Origin: Capronia americana
Taxonomy: Eukaryota > Ascomycota > Eurotiomycetes > Chaetothyriales > Herpotrichiellaceae
Length of the DNA stretch: 64,000 nucleotides
Assembly: GCA_016110215.1 (NCBI GenBank)
Contig: JADWQD010000003.1
Location: 868,001-932,000, forward strand
Direction of reading: 5' to 3'
Shown here: positions 29,534 through 40,619 of the stretch, one piece after another
Layout: every line of letters begins with the position of its first letter
How positions within the stretch are numbered: position 1 is the stretch's first letter
Notes under the pieces: model-generated
Told to the model about the DNA's origin: nothing
Seen by the model: the letters and a program-made list of their open reading frames with translations, nothing else
Database searches by the model: none
Made by a program: the position numbers and the translations under genes

Positions 29534-31522
29534 TCAACCCGTAGCTATCTTGAGGAGCTTCTCGAAATCCGGGGTTCCAAGCCCAGTAACTGCGTCCCAC
29601 CCAGTGGTTGCGTTCCATCCTGCGCCTGGGACTTCCGGTGCGTCCAGCCCAGAGCCGAGTGCGGCGTTGAAACAGCCTCGGGATCCTCCGGCCGTGATGT
29701 CGACGAGACCACGATATCCCTCGCTGTACAGCCACGGGTTCAGGAAGCCTAGGGGCTTTTGTCCCTTCGAGAGCCGCACTGAGTTGATGTTCGCGATGAT
29801 CGCGGCCCAAACTGGAGTTGCCGCACTGTTCGGTGGGAAAAGGAAGTCAGCCAGGAGACAAACAAACTCAGAAGTCCGCAAAACGTAGCCAAGAGCCAAA
29901 CAAACTCCAAACTCCATGGATAGTGACTGACCTTGTCCCTCCGCCGAGAGTCTCCTTACCCATGTGGAACATGGGATACGTAGTTTGAGCCTGGGCAGCA
30001 ACATCCGGTATGCCGCGACCTGTGCGGTTGTACAGGCCTTTGAAGCGATTTGGCCCGACGGTATTGTTAAGATACGCTCCGACCGGTTTGGTCTGATAGT
30101 CCGGCCGGACGAAGACGTCAGAGAATCCTCCGCCAGATAACCATGTCGCGACCTCGGGCTGGACCTGCTCTGTGCCACCCACCGACGTGACCCAGGGACA
30201 AGAAGACGGAAACTGCGGCTGGAAACGGGTTGTGTTCTTTCCGTCGTTGGTCATGCATCCATCGCCGGGCCCACCATCGCCACTGGACCTTGTTAATAAG
30301 TGCGTCTAGGCGGGGGAAGTGACGAAAATGCTTACCTAGAGACTATGACGGAGACTCCTCGAGCGCCGAGCTTTGCAAACAGTTGACATACACTTTTCAT
30401 GTATGATACAGGGTGGCTCTGCTCGTCTTCGCCATAGGAAATACTCAGCACGGTAGGCAAGTCTTCCTGTGTCAGGTTGAGTAGGAATTGCAAGTGCTCC
30501 AAGAACGGTTCTTGAACCAGCAAACTATCGCTGCCATTCGGCTGCTGCAAATCGGGAATAAGCGGGCCGAAGCCACCGGTTTTGTAAAACGTGGCGGGGA
30601 TGCCGTACGCGAGACTGACTCCGTACTGGATGTCTAGGTTGGCCTCGGGCGCCCAGACCAGAGCGCCGGTCTCATTGTTGACCCCTCCGTTCGAAGTCAC
30701 GACCTTGAAGCCTGTCTTGTTTTCCATCGGCGCCCACTTGTCCCGGAAAAGATTGAGGTCGCTGTGAACGGCCTGCTGGTAGTTGAAGCCGGATATCCCT
30801 AGCTTGACGCCAGAACTGGAGTTGGCCTTGAACTCTCCTATCTTGTACAGAGCTCGGATGCAGTCTGGGGGTGTCGTGGTGTTACAGTACGTCACGTTGA
30901 GCTTCGTTGCAGAGCCAGGACCGTAGGCAGGGATCGGAGTGGGCTCTCCCCCGACCTGATATGGTGTTGCGCGACCGAAATGGGTTGTTGGCTGGATCAT
31001 CTGGATAAATGGGTGAAGATGGTGAGGGACGGAGTATTGAAGAGTTCGGATCCGGGGTGGCACAGCGATGTCCGCATGGTGGAAATACTGGAAGTTCGCG
31101 TCGAGGAGATTTTCGGCTTGCGCAATAGTCATATAGACGGTGAACCAGTCTCCGTCATCTTGAATATCACTCTCAGGCATACCTGCTCCCTGTAGCCAAG
31201 ATCGTATGGCGCTGGAAACCGCTGGTTCTGGTCGAAGCAGCGCACTTAGCTGTTGAGCATCGTAATGTTGTCCATAAAGAGCGTGTCCGGGAGTCGATAA
31301 GCCGAGCAGTCTCTCTTCTAGCAAATCATGCTTGTCTTCCTGTCGGACGGCAATCTGAAGCTTAATTCGTTCGTGAGAAGCTGGCGCGGAGTCTCCTTGG
31401 ACCCAGCCCTCCGGAATGCTGTCAAGCTGCTCGAGGGTCTCCAGTTGAGTATAAGAAGGGGTAGCATTGCCGACTGAGAGTAGGAAAGCCCATACTCCTA
31501 GTGACCACTGACTGATGAGCAT
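29534..31522 (-). CDS. Secreted sedolisin / tripeptidyl-peptidase (S53)
   Basis: Acid serine-carboxyl peptidase, 609 aa. Exons 30336-31522, 29932-30282, 29534-29825; introns of 53 and 106 nt. Seen: a signal peptide of about 20 residues (MLISQWSLGVWAFLLSVGNA); activation prodomain (Pro-kumamolisin-like) to about 185 with GLSTPGHALYGQHYDAQQL; catalytic E293 and D297 (PEANLDIQY); oxyanion-region block FPSSCPWVTSVGG; nucleophile S513 in GTSAATP, whose codon is split by intron 2; calcium-site pattern DITAGGSRG and GLGTPDF near the end. The first acceptor (30283) was chosen because it yields the family's IVSSGDGG. Several N-glycosylation sequons (NVT, NKT, NGS, NLT). It feeds on proteins at acidic pH outside the cell. 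Confidence 0.94.
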
Positions 31523-32532
31523 ACTGGAGATGATGGTTGAGAAATGTCGAGGTTGTGCGAAAGGATATTGCCGCTGGACCTGAAGCCTCGTCGAAGTTTA
31601 CTGCCGTCTTTATGTATACTGAATTCAGCATACGGGGACTTCGCACTCCGTACCTGTACCTACTGGGTACATAGAGGGAAGGCTGCAGCATAGTTTAACG
31701 TGTGGGGGCGGTGCATTCGGGCCACCCGTTCGTTATATGGGGATCTGCGCCGGTCGTGACGGCGTGTCCACCTCGAACGACGTCGTTGTTTTGACTAAAT
31801 CGGTGTTATCCCGCGTGCTTCATCGGGATGAGGATGGATACTGCGTCCTATTTTCTTACGGGATCGCTCTGTCATTAGTTCCTGCTTTTGATCCATAGGC
31901 GTTGTTGACTCGAAGGATTCTCTACCCCAGTTTTGAGATGGGGCTAGATTGCCGGTCCGCATACTCCGTGGTCTGAATGTGGTAAAGCACCTCTCCCTGG
32001 ACCAGGCGGCATAAGCGCCAGTACGACTCAGTGCCCACTTAAGCCCTCAGGCAACAGCGTTTGATCCTCTAGCTTGAAAACCGGCATCGCTTTACCGAGT
32101 GCCCAGTACAGCACAATGCCGAGCCGGCGAGCCCCTCGCCGGTTTCGTTCCATTATGAATAGATATACGTACCGAGCATAAAGAAATTGGCGATGTGCAG
32201 GGATGATCCCGTTATATAGCAGAAACCAGCACGAGTATTGGTACTCGTCCATAGGTGAAAGTGGAGGGAGGAGTACAGAGTAAGCATGCGCACGATAGCT
32301 TGAAAGATTCCGCTATCCCGTGGCTTATTCCTCACCATTTTCCGGCGACGCAACGGCATAGGGGTTCAATTGGCCAGGCGTCATCGTTCGAATACTCCAA
32401 GGAGATAGGGAAGATACATTTTTCCGAGTGTCGCTTTCAACTACTTGAGACTGGCGACACGTTGATGGCATTCAACGATCTTTCACCGGCGTCGGGGACA
32501 CCTCGTATACACCGTACTGAATTCGGGCCATT
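31523..32532. other. Intergenic (1.0 kb), upstream of sedolisin
   Basis: Holds a near-perfect 20-bp palindrome at 31614-31633. Otherwise there are only short ORFs without domain signal. Confidence 0.55.
31614..31633. promoter_or_regulatory. 20-bp palindrome upstream of sedolisin gene
   Basis: GTATACTGAATTCAGCATAC pairs at 18 of 20 positions around a GAATTC centre, 92-111 bp before the ATG at 31522. Size and position suit a binding site for a dimeric factor; the factor is unknown. Confidence 0.35.
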
Positions 32533-33977
32533 TTAGAGCTTCGACTCTTGCCGGATCTGCAGGTCGTGTCTGTTGAGATCCTTGATGCTCTTCTTCCCCA
32601 TATTACCTAGCATGTTGTCGGTGTCGGCTAGCAAGCACTTCAAGACGTGCTCGACCCCTTTCTGGCCTCGTATGGCGAGGCCGTACATGAAAGGTCTGCC
32701 TATACAGACGGCCTTGGCACCCAACGCTAGTGCTTTCAATGCATCGCTGCCTGTGCGAATGCCGCTGTCAAAGATGAGGGTGAGATTGGACCTCTTGACC
32801 CTTTCGTCGGCGGCAATTTCGGCCAGAGCGTCAAGCGAGGCGATAGCACCATCGCATTGCCTCCCGCCGTGGTTGCTGACAATGATGCCGTCCATGCCAT
32901 AGTCGATCGCTCGATGGGCGTCATCGACAGTCTGGATTCCCTTGAGAACAATTGGGCCGTCCCAATGCTTCTTCAAGATCTCCAGATGCTTCCACTCTCG
33001 ATAAGTCCCTGAGTTCAGAACGTCTAACCAAGTTCGTGACTTTTGAAGCAGCGATACATTCGTTAGGACTTTGGCGGCACCGTAGACAGAACCAGGTCTT
33101 CTCAGCATGGCCCACAGTTCTGCGAGTTTCTCTCCGTAGCTCCTGGTATCGTTCCTTTGGATCTCCTCATACCTGGCATTGAATACCGGGTCAGAGTGGC
33201 CGATTTGACACCCGTCGCCCCAGATGAACGGGAGATATGATGTGTCAAGGTCTGTCGGCCTCCAGGCCAAGTTGAACGTGTCGAGTGTGACAACGAGCAC
33301 AGTGTAACCGTTAGCTTTGGCTCGATTGAGCAAGCTGACTGTGACGTCTTCCCATTGAGGTCGCGGCCAGTACAGCTGGTACCAGCGTGAGCCGTCGCCG
33401 TTGGCTTCTGCCACCTGTTCGATGGTCCGTGTGGCGGCCGACGAGAGGATCATGGGAATCCCGACCTAGAGTTCTCCGAAGGGCATCAGCGATCTGACCT
33501 GACATTCCCTGCCAGGGGGAACACAAGCAGCCAATCATCATCGTCAGCATGCCACAGTCACATAGAAGGTTTTACCTTTTTGCAAGCCCGAGCAGTGGCT
33601 TCCTCGGCATCTTCGTGCATGATGTTTTGGACACCGACTGGAGCCAGTAGAAGCGGGCTGTTGTACTTCTTGCCGAAGAGCTCGATGCTCATGTCTCTTC
33701 GCGTAGCATTGACCAGCATGTGAGGTCGGATTCGGTAACGATCGAAAGCGGCAATGTTGGCTGCGTGGGTGCTGCCGCTGGAGGCCGAACCGTGGACGTA
33801 GCCAAAGTTACCGGCCGGGACTTTTGCGCGAGCTAAAGCCTCCCATTCAGACGGTTTGGTCGAGAATAAGGGAGCCCGCAGAGAGCCGTAGATCTCCCGC
33901 TGATACGCAGAGTAGTTGTTCGGGTCAGGTTCTGTGTACGGTTGATTCAACTTGGCCGCCTCGTCCTTGTTCGCCAT
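32533..33977 (-). CDS. FMN-dependent alpha-hydroxyacid oxidase, lactate 2-monooxygenase-like
   Basis: Oxidises L-lactate or a related 2-hydroxy acid using FMN. Exons 33576-33977 and 32533-33465 (110-nt intron, phase 0) give 444 aa. Seen: RPHMLVNATRRDMSIELFGKK and SPLLLAPVGVQ near 85-115, QLYWP (FMN-side Tyr/Gln) at about 164-168, LVVTLDT at 191-197, K309 (VLKGI), catalytic H333 and R336 in SNHGGRQ, and DSGIRTGSDALKALALGAKAVCIGRP for FMN phosphate. The insert after WRPTDLDTSY is characteristic of lactate 2-monooxygenases. No cytochrome b5 domain, so it is not flavocytochrome b2. No signal or transit peptide is evident; start MANKDEAAKL. Confidence 0.92.
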
Positions 33978-34489
33978 GGTCGTTTATGAATTGTCGTCTA
34001 TGTTTGCTTGTCTTAGTTGCCGCAAGAGGAGGCGGAAGGGGACATATATAAAGCCAGGGGTGAGATTAGCCAGAGCGATCTCGCAGTGTTTATTTCGTTT
34101 CAGGCCGTGGATAGCCGTGGGTAATGCGTTTAGCGACGGTCGAAGTACCACCTGCTTGTAAACTTCCGTGATACCGAGGTCCAGATCACGTGCAGCTAAG
34201 CTGCTTAGGAGAGAAGGTCTCCCAAACGATTGGTCGATTAGCGAGCGGGCCCCTCGACCAAAAAGACCAGTCTAACCATACTGGGAGCCAACCAGATCTG
34301 CATGACGTCTTGCGACGGTCAAATCATTGTTGAAGCTGCACGACCTCATTTCCAACTTTCTTACCTTGATTTCTCGCTCGTTGACCTCATGCTCAGTACT
34401 CACACTGACCCGGGCTTGCGTCTTCACCGTGAAGAGCAGAACTTTGCTCCCTTCCCTTGCCTTTGATCGCTTTCTCCTCAGTTATCAAA
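33978..34489. promoter_or_regulatory. Divergent promoter region (512 bp)
   Basis: Between the divergent starts of the flavin oxidase and the TMEM16 gene. No other feature was seen. Confidence 0.45.
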
Positions 34490-36824
34490 ATGTCGCACAA
34501 GCCGTTACAGTCCAATTTCGATGTCGACTATGTCATCAGCTACCGCATGCCCAAGGACGAAGGTATGGCTTTCGGTGGCTATACTGTGCGATCTAAGTCC
34601 TGATTCTTCACAGACAAGGAAGCTGGCATTACGCAATTCAGGAAGCTGATTAGAGCTTTGGCCGAGACTGGATTGACCACCGAAGTCCGACGCGGCGATG
34701 AAACCTCCTTGCTCGTCTTCGTTAAGGCCGCAGACGAGAAGATCCTTGCCGACGTGGTGCACAGATCGAGGATAAAAGACTGGCTGCACGGAGTGCGACA
34801 GGTCCAGCCTTCCAACGATGTGGCCAACATCCTCACCTCCGAGCCCTTGACCGACGCGGAGAGACTTCGACACATCCACCATATGATATGCTGTCCTCGA
34901 GAAGAAGGTGGCGCTGGTATAACCCCAAAACATGGAGAATGGAAGAACGTCGAAGCCGTCTTCCCATTGCACGACCATGTCAAGAACAAGAAGTGGCTGA
35001 GCGAATTTACGCGGAAGACGTTTCTGACCCCAGATGACCTGGACGAAATCAGAAACACTGTTGGCGAGAAGGTGAGATGCACAGCATACGTGGTTGAACG
35101 TGAATTGACATATCCAGATTGCCTACTATTACGCATTTCTCCAATCCTACTTCTCCTTCATGATCTTTCCTGCCGCTTTCGGCTTCTCCTGCTGGGTTCT
35201 TCTGGGCAACTATTCTCCCATCTACGCAATCGTCAACGGTTTGTGGTGCGTGGTATTTGTCGAATACTGGAAACGTCAAGAGCGGGAACTGGCCATTCGC
35301 TGGAACGTGAAGAACGTGTCTACTATTGAAGACAAGAGGAGGGAATTTGCACCTGAAAAGGTCACAACTGATCCTGTGACGGGCGAGCAGGTTTGGTTCT
35401 TTCCAGCAAAGAAGAGACTCCAGAGACAGCTCCTCCAGATCCCTCTGGCAGCCTTGTGTGTCGTCGGTCTTGGAGCCATCATCTGCACTTGCTACGCCAT
35501 TGAGATCTTCATCTCCGAGGTCTACGATGGCCCGCTCAAGTCCATCCTCGTTTTCCTTCCCACAATCCTGCTCACGCTGGCCGTCCCAACCATGAGCAAT
35601 TTCCTCACCGGGTTTGCCGAGAAGCTCACCTTCTACGAGAACTACGAAACACAAGACGCCCACGACAAGGCCATGATCTCCAAGGTTTTTGTCATCAACT
35701 TCATCACCTCTTATACAGCCATTTTCCTAACGTCATTTGTCTACGTCCCTTTCGCCACGATCATAGTGCCTTACCTGGACATCTTTGGCATGACCGTCAA
35801 ACCTTTTGCCGAGAACGAGAAGCAACTTCAAACACCATCACCTGCCACCTTCAGCATCAACCCCAACCGCTTACGCAACCAGATGATTTACTTCGCAGTG
35901 ACGGCTCAGGTGGTCAATTTCGCCATGGAGACGGTTATGCCAGTTGTCACGCAGCGGGGTACCAAAAAATTCAAGGAGATGCAGTCTCAACGCGCAGAAA
36001 AGCACGGTGGCGCCACACCCTCGGTTGCTGACAACGATCCGCCCGAGGAGAAGGAATTTCTTGCTCGAGTGCGGGAGGAGGCGGCCCTGCCAGAATACGA
36101 TGTGACGTCGGACTTGCGTGAAATGTGCATCCAATTTGGCTACCTCTCTTGCTTCAGCGTCATCTGGCCCCTCACACCGGTCTCATACTTCATCAACAAT
36201 TGGGTCGAGCTACGGGGTGACACATTTAAGTTGGCTGTTGAGTGCCGCCGACCTAATCCAGCCCGCGCCGACAGCATTGGACCGTGGCTCGCGAGTCTTG
36301 AGTTCCTTGCTTGGCTAGGCAGCATTACATCCGCGGCCCTCGTGTATATGTTCTCTGGTGGGGACGGACATGGTCCGGATGGCAGGCCGCACCAAATCAA
36401 GCTGTGGGCACTGTTGCTTAGCGTATTCCTGTCAGAACACATATTCCTTGTGGTGCGTGTGCTGGTACGGACAGCGATAAGCAAGCTTGATTCAGCGGCC
36501 ATGCGCAAAGAGCGCAGTGAACGGTTCATGGTGCGTCGCAAGTATCTCGAGGATGCCGGGCTAGGGCATGCGGTGAAACCAATCGCATCGCCTCCCAACA
36601 GCCCGCTGAAGACGGAGTCAGGAGAACAAGCTTTTGCAAGCATCACGAGACAGAGTCTTGAAGAAGATGCACGGAATCAAAGCGCCTCCACCAGTGGTGC
36701 TGGGGAAGGTGCTGTTGAAAGATTTTGGCTAAGGCAGCGTAATTGGGCCGAAAGTGAGCGTGTCGGTTTAGGAATGATTGAGCTCATGGATTTGGGAACG
36801 AAAGAGGCGAAGAAGGCGCAGTGA
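34490..36824 (+). CDS. TMEM16/anoctamin family membrane protein (Ist2-like lipid scramblase)
   Basis: 745 aa from exons 34490-34562, 34614-35071, 35118-36824 (introns of 51 and 46 nt). Seen: N-terminal cytosolic domain with SNFDVDYVISYRMPK, very like the start of structurally studied fungal TMEM16 scramblases, then about ten hydrophobic segments beginning at AYYYAFLQSYFSFMIFPAAFGFSCWVLL. A later segment with ILLTLAVPTMSNFLTGFAEKLTFYENY, a cytosolic loop with PEYDVTSDLREMCIQFGYLSCFSV, and helices EFLAWLGSITSAALVYMF and LSVFLSEHIFLVVRVLV carry acidic residues in the family's calcium-site region. Known role: Ca2+-activated phospholipid scrambling and, for yeast Ist2, ER-plasma-membrane tethering. 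The C-tail is basic and Ser-rich, of moderate length. Confidence 0.93.
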
Positions 36825-37426
36825 GCCTGAAGTAACTGGTCAGTCGGGAGGATGTGGTGTTCTGTCCTAAAACACGGATTGCACGGTTATGATGCTTGTC
36901 GAAGTGGATATTCCGGCAGGGGTCATGGAAACAGGTGAAGAAATGAGCAGGTCGATACAAGGATTATTTTTACCTCAGGTATGATGCACGTACGAATATG
37001 AATGACGATGAGACGCGTTCAAGGGTACCGAGTAGTGAAGCAGATGATTTTCTGTTAGAGATGAAATCGTGTGCCCAAATCTAGGCGTGGGTTTAGCCTC
37101 AGCGGATCCCACGTAAAGGGGGAGGAAGAAGCGCCAGATTCCCAACAGCGTCCGCCGGAGATCCAGATCCGGAATGGCGGGCATCTGGGCATCTGGGCGG
37201 TGCATATGAATCATCTCACCGTAAAGTGAATTTCCAGTGAAGTGACTCTTGCCATCCATCTCAACACCTCATGAGATCCGCTCTGTAAGCATCCAGATCC
37301 TGTCGACATCGCCTCCTCCTTCTCTCTATCTTCATCTTTTCATCGAACTTTCAGATCGGGTCTCCCTCTGCTGCGTTCCAGCGTCTCCTCAACGCGCGGC
37401 CGCGCTTCAACCATTAAGCGTCCACT
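36825..37426. other. Intergenic (602 bp)
   Basis: Lies between two plus-strand genes and acts as promoter of the F-box-like gene. CT-rich near 37310-37360, as is common before fungal transcription starts. No other feature. Confidence 0.55.
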
Positions 37427-38809
37427 ATGGCCGATGACTTCCCCTCGACAACACATCAGCTTCCACTATCCCTTCTCGATATCCTGTCCAACTCGATCAT
37501 ACTGGATGGTACTCTACCGTACCTATCCTTGTCGAGCATCTTCGCTTTGGCTAGGACATCGCACACTTTGCGAGATTTAGTATACAACGCACCAAGGGCA
37601 TTTCGCTACGTTGATTTGTCGAAATGTCGCGGAGCGTATGTGCCGCCGAATCTTCTGACTAGATTGGACTCTGGTGGCCACTCTTGGCGGGCAGAGCGAA
37701 TGGACGAGCACCTCACTGAGGATGAGTTTTACGCCGGACCACTCCGCGGCGTGTTTGGGAAGTTGAGGCGGATGAAGGTGCTGCAAGACGTCCACACTCT
37801 GGTCCTAGACGACCTCGCGTCTGTTACCGTCGACCTGATCAACGACATCGTCACCGCCCCCGAGTACAACGTGCGCTTGCTCAGCATCCGGCGGTGTCTC
37901 AACGTCAACCAGCCAAAACTACAGCAACTCCTATGCCACCTGTGTCGACCAAGCCGACCTGAAGGCACTCCTCGATTGCAAGGCCTATATGTCTTCACGC
38001 CACCTGCACCTCCAAGCCAAGAACCTATTGACTACATCCATGCCTTTCACTACAATTTCGACACAATGGGCGTCCTAGGATATCGGGGTGCTCAACTCGG
38101 AGCACAACACAAGACGAACAGTACGACCGACTCACGTGCCGTGGAACCATGGTATGCGGCAGGCGGCCAGGTCATCTCCCAAGGCCATGCACAGCGGAGC
38201 TCCTGGGAAGAGACCTTACAGACCTGTAAAGGTATCATCAGCTTCGATGCTGTCCTGTGTGCCCACATGCACGCCGATATGACACATGTGCTTCACGTCG
38301 CTTCCCGGGACTACTTGACAAAGAACAAACCCGGCATTCCTCCACTCGCGACCGTTGCCCTTGGGCCTTCAGGGTGTGCCAGCTGTGGAAGAAACCCTCA
38401 TGGCGCACCCGTCTGGGGCGAGAGCGATATTAGAGACTTTCCTCTTCTTTGGCCTCCGCCGCGTTCGGGAAAACTTATCGACGCAGTCCGACCTCCACCA
38501 CGCGTTGCCGAGCACGGACAAACTCTCCCCCAGAGACTAATTGTCTCGTGCACCTGGTGTCTCACCAACCGACATTGCGATAGCTGTCACCGGTGGTGGT
38601 GCGCCGATTGCTACAACCCCAAGTTTTCAAGGCAGCTCCTCACCGATGTAGAACAGCTGTCCCGCGTATCGCACGGCTTCGTGCCTGCTAGTGCACTGAA
38701 AGAGTCCAACGAGGGCGATCGCGTCAAGGTATTTAATGGTCTTTGTGTTGAAAATTGCCTTGTCGGCGAATGGATGGCTGGAGCTGGAGGTGGCGGAATG
38801 TGGGGATAG
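37427..38809 (+). CDS. F-box-like protein with Cys-rich C-terminus
   Basis: 460 aa, start MADDFPSTTHQLPLSLLDILSNSIIL. The first 60 residues fit an F-box (LSLLDIL...YLSLSSIFALARTSHTLRDLVYN). A leucine-rich-like stretch follows (LQDVHTLVLDDLASVTVDLI...VRLLSIRRCLNVNQPKLQQLL). From about residue 310 there is a Cys/His-rich region (GCASCGRN; CTWCLTNRHCDSCHRWWCADC), and the end is CVENCLVGEWMAGAGGGGMWG. Similar fungal proteins are often labelled ubiquitin fusion degradation or F-box proteins, suggesting an SCF adaptor; the substrate is unknown. Immediately after the TAG at 38807-38809 the same frame stays open for 55 codons and runs into a good intron and Cys-rich exons (next entry). Confidence 0.8.
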   Translation: MADDFPSTTHQLPLSLLDILSNSIILDGTLPYLSLSSIFALARTSHTLRDLVYNAPRAFRYVDLSKCRGAYVPPNLLTRLDSGGHSWRAERMDEHLTEDEFYAGPLRGVFGKLRRMKVLQDVHTLVLDDLASVTVDLINDIVTAPEYNVRLLSIRRCLNVNQPKLQQLLCHLCRPSRPEGTPRLQGLYVFTPPAPPSQEPIDYIHAFHYNFDTMGVLGYRGAQLGAQHKTNSTTDSRAVEPWYAAGGQVISQGHAQRSSWEETLQTCKGIISFDAVLCAHMHADMTHVLHVASRDYLTKNKPGIPPLATVALGPSGCASCGRNPHGAPVWGESDIRDFPLLWPPPRSGKLIDAVRPPPRVAEHGQTLPQRLIVSCTWCLTNRHCDSCHRWWCADCYNPKFSRQLLTDVEQLSRVSHGFVPASALKESNEGDRVKVFNGLCVENCLVGEWMAGAGGGGMWG

Positions 38810-39267
38810 GGATCGCATCGAGGAAACGAAGGCCGCCATTCGCACAATCGACTGGACGGTGTTCGAAACCCAAGATTGGACCGTTCAATGATCCCCAAGC
38901 CGCCATCGAGACGGAAGACACCGCCAGCCCGGACGCCGACTGATCCCATATTTCCTTCACCGTCCACTCATCATGTAATGTGGAAGCGCTAACGCTTTCT
39001 GTTTCTGTCGCATGCAGCTGCACTCCACCCTCATGAGCCTGAGACCTGGACAACCGGCAGTGACATTGAATTGCTGGGAATGCGGCCGCCAATGCCAGGA
39101 TTGCGCGCAGCAATGGGCCAAAACCTGCAGAACATGTAAAGGCAGCTACTGTTTTGTCCACAATACGGGTTGCGACGAGAAGAACGTAAGTTTGTTTTCC
39201 TGCACGTCACTCGTTCTCGAGTCTCGGACTGACCCATCGACATTGACAGTGCGATTGGTGCATGTGA
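38810..39267 (+). other. In-frame, spliced Cys-rich tail after the F-box gene stop
   Basis: Following the TAG, the frame is open for 55 codons to a donor at 38975. A 43-nt intron (38975-39017) has branch word GCTAAC and a pyrimidine tract. The next exon 39018-39185 encodes LNCWECGRQCQDC...CRTCKGSYCFVHNTGCDEKN; a 64-nt intron (39186-39249) then leads to CDWCM and stop at 39267. The cysteine spacing looks like a genuine zinc-binding end. It could be the ancestral C-terminus of the F-box gene behind a new stop codon, an alternatively spliced end (a phase-0 donor GTATTT lies near 38730), or a separate small gene. Confidence 0.5.
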
Positions 39268-40619
39268 GTCTCCGGCGAATTTCTTTGCTCCGCCACAGCT
39301 CTCTCGGAAGAAGTTGATTGATTGCCGTAATATTCAAAGCTGACATCACAACCAGGCATCGCGGTGGGAGGCGGACCAGAGAACTCTACTGATATGAGAC
39401 ATGTACCTCGAACCTGGATAACAGGGATCCAGTAGACGCCTCAGCATCTAGCAGTTGATCCATCTTCTACTCGACTTCACCATTCGCCATCGAAGAGGTC
39501 ACTGTACGAAGCTCTCTCATATGAGCTCTAAATGGCTCAATTCCCGACACTCATCTCAGTCCGCCACAACTCAGCTCTCTCACCTCACTTCTAGACATAT
39601 CCCGGATACCTTTTCTTCTACGCCACAGTGATCCATTGCCGACATTCGACGACGGCGCGTCACCGAGATCCGACCTGTCGCGACGGTATCGTCACCTCTT
39701 GTACATGGGTGCAGAAATGCTCTCGCAGCCTTCTTTTTCCAGCGAAGTTGCAGAAGTTCACTCCCTGCCAGGTCAGGTAGTGAGGGGGTAGGATTAACGA
39801 CTCTAACACAACAGTACGTAAGCCTTTCATGGAAGCGGATGGTGTGGTCCATGTTGGAATTCATAGGAGAGGTCATCAGGCTACGATACGATGTTCAGCC
39901 TGAAATTCAGAATCAATAGGTTACAATACTTACAATATACCAGGCGTTGCACAGCCAAGTTTTAAAGTTTGGATGGGTTCCGGTTCGGCACAGTGGCGTT
40001 ATGGACAAGTACCTTGCGTATTTTAATGGTAATCCATGGCTTTGGTACTCCGTATTGTTAATGAGTCCTGACCCTCGCTCCCCCCACGCCTTGCCCATGA
40101 TTTCTACAAAGCAATCACACACCGCTCCTATGTACATGGGGTCGGGAAAAAAAAGTTATTTACGAAGGTTGGACGTGATACACTCTCTGCCTCATCATTC
40201 TGTATGTACACACGGACTTGAGAATGCTTGGTTTCTTGCGTGAGAGAATCTATAGCAGTCCATCTTTCATGCCAGTGGCTCCATGTCGAAAGCAAGGTCA
40301 GGCTCAGAAATCAGTTGGAGTGAGTGCAATATGAGGTCGTCTGAATGGTACTGAAGGTGGAATGGCATCGCGTTCAAGTCATTTACGTCAGTTAGTTCCC
40401 TCAGCGACAGGCAGGGCAGCAGCCTCCGTTAGACAATGAACAAGAGGAGACATCTTCGAAGAGTATTCGTGCAAGAAACCTTTATCTCTGTCCAAACTGT
40501 CGATTATCAATGTACACAAGCAAGCCTGTATCGAAACGCCGTCGCTGAACCAAACTAGGATGCATGACCATCGACGCTTTACCGGGCCTTCTTTTTCCCA
40601 AAACACTGCAAAAATGCGT
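39268..40619. other. Convergent intergenic region (1.35 kb)
   Basis: Only short ORFs, no domain content, no recognisable RNA gene. Probably 3' UTRs plus spacer. Confidence 0.5.
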
